NCBI GenBank assembly: GCA_963969595.1
Contig: OZ018409.1
Span: forward strand, 15,470,975 to 15,534,974
Source: Neckera pumila
Lineage: Eukaryota; Streptophyta; Bryopsida; Hypnales; Neckeraceae
DNA: 64,000 nucleotides
Reading direction: 5' to 3'
Position numbers and translations under genes: made by a program. Positions 60,851 to 64,000 of this stretch are shown piece by piece (the first letter of the stretch is position 1; every line of letters begins with the position of its first letter). The notes beneath the pieces were generated by a model. The model was not told the DNA's origin and ran no database searches. It saw nothing but the letters and a program-made list of their open reading frames with translations.

Positions 60851-61745
60851 TTATCCCCTAAAGGACCACAGAGCCCACTTTGGGCTTTATGAAAACTCAG
60901 GCAAGCTCAATCTTTTGAGAAGCTATTAGATAACTAAAGTATATTTTTAAAAATATATCAGATTATTATAAGATAATTAAAGGATGCTATGATAATCAAT
61001 ATTTTTTAGAATGTATTTTTTGTTTCCCATTTGACATTAAAATCAAAAAAATCTTCTAACATTTGCAATATTTATGGGAATGACATGAAACAATGAAAGC
61101 TTTACATGTTGATTATGATGAATAGCATCCATGCCTAATAGCCTTTGCTCACTACAAAAAATTAAGTGTCCACAATGACTACTATAGTCATTGTAGACTA
61201 ATCATTTATATCCTCATTTTTTTGTGAATTGGCTCTAAATTTTGAAAATTCTAAATAAAAATCAAACAAAGGATATTAATTAGAGCATTCTTACCATTGG
61301 CATTAATAATTCATTGATTCTTCCAAAACTTATTAGCATATTGTTTTATTAGCATTTTCATTCAATAACACCTTCTATTTTATAATTTTTTGTAAAATGA
61401 ATAATTATTGAATTCTTTTTGGTTGAAAATTTTTGCATATGTTTTCAAACCATTTTCAAACATATTGCTAGAATGTGCAAGTTTTTAAAAGGTTGTTCAA
61501 AAGACAAACTTTACCTTGTGGAAGGGCTTAAAAAGCCTAAATTTTGAAGTTTAAACTCATTGAACTTGCACTTGGTAGAGCTATTCACTCTAAAATCTTA
61601 GAAGAGTATACTTGAACAAGTTAATCAAAGGATCTTACAGTTGAATTTGTTAAAAAATAAACCCTAATGAAAATTTTGACCTTGTTTTGGAGACGAATCT
61701 TTTGAAGCAATTTTGTCTTCTTCTAAACACCTAGAGAGATCATTG
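60851..61745 (+). mobile_element. Family B TTAA element, copy 2 (degraded)
   Basis: The start TTATCCCCTAAAGGACCAC has one change in TTAA. The last 150 bp (TTGTTAAAAAATAAACCCTAA, TGAAAATTTTGACC, TTTTGAAGCAATTTTG, CTCTAGGTG-type end) follow the 3' end of the nested family B copy at 33,720-33,837. The right TTAA is lost. Length about 895 bp. Confidence 0.6.
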
Positions 61746-63258
61746 TCAATTTTTTTAGAAAAATATGAGAATTAAAAAATAGGGTCTATTTTATTTGAAG
61801 TAGAAAATTTTTATATAATATGTAGAGATATCATAGGGGCCATAAAATGCTACATATGCTAATATATATTTCCTCCATCCCAAAATTTTCTTCTTCTTGG
61901 ACAAAATATTCCAAAATAAGGCTAACATAAATATTCTAAAAACCCATTTCATGCTATAAATAGATTTGGGTGCACTCCTAGCATTCTAGAAGTTTAGTTG
62001 AGATTTAAAGCCCTTTTCAAAGTAGTTTTAGAATATTGAAAAGGAAAATTTTGGGGGAATTTTCAAGGATCACCACCGGTCAATTAATTATTGAGTGTGA
62101 AGTCATCATTTTGTAAGCATTTAGTATATGCCTGAGCCTATGTATGTCCTATTGTTTTGTTTTTCAGAGCTTCATCTCCTTCAATCAGGCAATATTCAAA
62201 GGGATGCAAAAAATAAGAGCAAATTGTGTTGATTGATCCTATTAATGTTTTCATTTTTCTTTTGAATGATGATTGTATGGATGGAGGGGAACTACAACTT
62301 GGATTGTTTTCTTAGTCCCAAGTAATAATCAAAAGCCAATTTTGACCAATTTGCAACATCACAAATTACAATAGAAAGATCATTTTGGGACAAAGAATCA
62401 AAGCCAATAGGAAGATTATTTGGGGATGGAAAGAGTATAAATCAGGCTATATAAAAACATCATGTAATAGGAATTTTTATTAATAAAATAGCCTTGATAT
62501 ATAAAAGTTGTGCAAATTTTTAATAGTACAATGAATATAAATGTAAATAGATAATTTCATGTGAATGATAAAATAAATACAATCACAGAAATCTACAATG
62601 AGCGGTAGTTGACTAAAATTGTGCCACGATACTAGTAGTGTATATATCAAAAAATTTAAGTGAAAATGTAAGACATTAACCACAAATGGCAAAAACTGCA
62701 ACAATGCACAAATAGGCAGGTTTACCTTAGTAGGTCAAGGAATTGAAAATTGTACAATACAAGAATAAAGTTTATAGTACATTTTATCTTTGAAACCTTA
62801 TGTGTTAAATACACTAGTGTTGAATGGAATGTTCACAAAATAGTTTAAGTGGAAATTCTGAAGTGTTCAATAGTAATGTTATTATTAAAAAATACCAATT
62901 GGTCAATGGCACTTGAATTGAATTGATTAATGTTGATTTCATGTGTATGTCCTAACCATGAATATAGTAGAAGGAAGGAAAAATTTATATTAAAGAAAGG
63001 TAAAGGTGGAAAAAAATTGGACACTCAAATTTATATGTAAAATAGTTCTAGTTAGAAAATTGCATGAATGAATTTATGAAAACCATATGGTGGTATAAAT
63101 AAACCCCTCATAGCTTTTTACATAAAAATATGGTCATTTTAAATACAATAATTATGATAAATAGCACCACATTATATACCTTTTGAATTTACGTGTATAC
63201 TTTAAATTACAAAGAGTAATCTCTCCAAGTCTAAACATGAAAGAATTTTAGAGATTAA
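61746..63258. other. Intergenic DNA ending in a family B 3' end
   Basis: CTAAACATGAAAGAATTTTAGAGATTAA (ending 63,258) matches the family B right end at 33,811-33,837, implying a further eroded B copy whose left end I could not place. The rest is AT-rich without a gene. Confidence 0.4.
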
Positions 63259-63284
63259 TTTGATAAGGATGAGCTGATCATAGT

Positions 63285-63630
63285 AGAAATCATCCTTTTG
63301 GTACAATGTGAATCATCTACTAAAGGAAATCTAAAAGCCCTCATTGGATGTCAAACTACTATACAAGACTTTTTCTTTTTGCTCAAAATTCCAAAGATGA
63401 ACATATGCACTTTCATTTATATATAATTGTAATGGAGAATTAACTGGGAATCCTTCTACATAAAACAAAAGTGCATATGTTTGTCCTTGAAATTTTGTGT
63501 GAATTGAAGAAGAAGTCTTGCATAGTAGTGGCATCTAATAAGTGTTCTTGGCATAATTTCTTAAGGAAATGTTTCACACGGTACAAAAAGGCTGGTTTCC
63601 ATGATGACTAGCCTAGTGTTCCAAGGCTAA
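63285..63630. mobile_element. Palindromic foldback built from two family C arms
   Basis: The left arm (GAAATCATCCTTTTGGTAC, AATGTGAATC, CATTGGATGTCAAACTACT, AAAGATGAACATATGC) is followed by its inverted copy (GCATATGTTTGTCCTTGAA, GTTTCACACGGTAC, AAAAAGGCTGGTTTCC). Each arm resembles family C. Stem length is about 150 bp with mismatches. Confidence 0.65.
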
Positions 63631-63849
63631 AATTTCTATGGGCATGGCTCTCTTCTTGGGCATTTAACATCCATTAAGAATAAACTAGACTCTCCAAAAA
63701 AACTTTGGATTTTTTGTATCATTATTGACTATAATTGCCTCTATTTAAATCAAAATTTGATGAATCATAGTGTGTTTTTGTCCTACAAAAGCATTTCACA
63801 TTTCACATTACACATTTAGTGTCCGCCTTGATGTTTTATACAAGAAAAA

Positions 63850-63984
63850 CGGGAGGACAACACCCGGGGGGAGGTGTAATATTCAACATGTAACTTCATC
63901 CTCTCTAGAATTTCTGTTTTAAGAAAGATTTTGGGGGGTGAAGTTACATGTTGGATATTACATCCCCCTAGTATCGTCCTCCTG
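63850..63984. mobile_element. Foldback MITE at the window end, 135 bp
   Basis: CGGGAGGACAACACCCGGGG plus GGTGTAATATTCAACATG pairs with CATGTTGGATATTACATCC plus GTATCGTCCTCCTG. The arms are about 48 bp with a 35-40 bp loop. The ends would be CGGGAGGAC and GTCCTCCTG. No target duplication could be fixed. Confidence 0.7.
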
Positions 63985-64000
63985 ATCTACCTATGGTAAG

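Noticed and set aside
1..64000. tRNA and rRNA genes.
   Set aside because: No GGTTCGAATCC-like B box with a matching acceptor stem, and no conserved rRNA words, were seen by eye. A covariance-model scan would be decisive.

Overview
The window looks like nuclear DNA of a land plant: AT-rich, gene-poor and crowded with old, short DNA transposons. A multi-exon TIR-NBS-LRR (TNL) gene with GT..AG introns rules out bacteria. The style of its TIR domain (FLSHSGEQ, FFTRSRWPMIEL) and the mass of decayed elements suggest a non-flowering plant, most likely a gymnosperm and possibly a fern. That placement is inference. No rRNA, tRNA, CRISPR array or convincing LTR retrotransposon was seen.

Layout. 1-5.5 kb: intergenic DNA, a minisatellite and two TTAA-flanked elements. 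5.6-9.5 kb: a decayed transposon-type gene with the DUF7869-like signature (VDGMDQN, ADNTTWENKN, GHTHEDINQ), itself split by a foldback MITE. 9.5-38 kb: a graveyard of non-autonomous DNA elements. The main group (A, about 925 bp) has ends TTAACCCCTAAAG...CTTTAGGGGTTAA; a relative (B) and a short CpG-rich group (C, about 230 bp) share the TTAA plus CCC end. Other foldbacks include TAGAG-ended and AAGGTAG-ended groups, a large foldback D, and two elements with exact 4-bp duplications. 38.2-47.2 kb: two C elements, a decayed TNL copy lacking its TIR and P-loop exons, and two diverged copies of a block carrying an unrecognised minus-strand gene. 47.7-52.5 kb: the one apparently intact gene, a five-exon TNL on the minus strand (predicted 1,091 aa). 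53.0-57.3 kb: a 2.16-kb tandem duplication, GC-richer than its surroundings and not recognised. 57.9-64 kb: more TTAA elements and foldbacks.

Working together. The intact TNL would be an intracellular immune receptor (TIR NADase, NB-ARC switch, LRR sensor). The decayed TNL and duplicated blocks show local birth and death of resistance genes. The most notable system is the set of TTAA-targeting families. One B copy sits in an A copy at a TTAA that uninterrupted A copies show as the empty site. Several neighbours share a single TTAA. The TTAA target with CCC-starting ends matches piggyBac-type transposition, which I would not expect to be abundant in a plant. No matching transposase is present here. 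Boundaries of old elements are approximate, and all assignments come from reading the sequence without searches.
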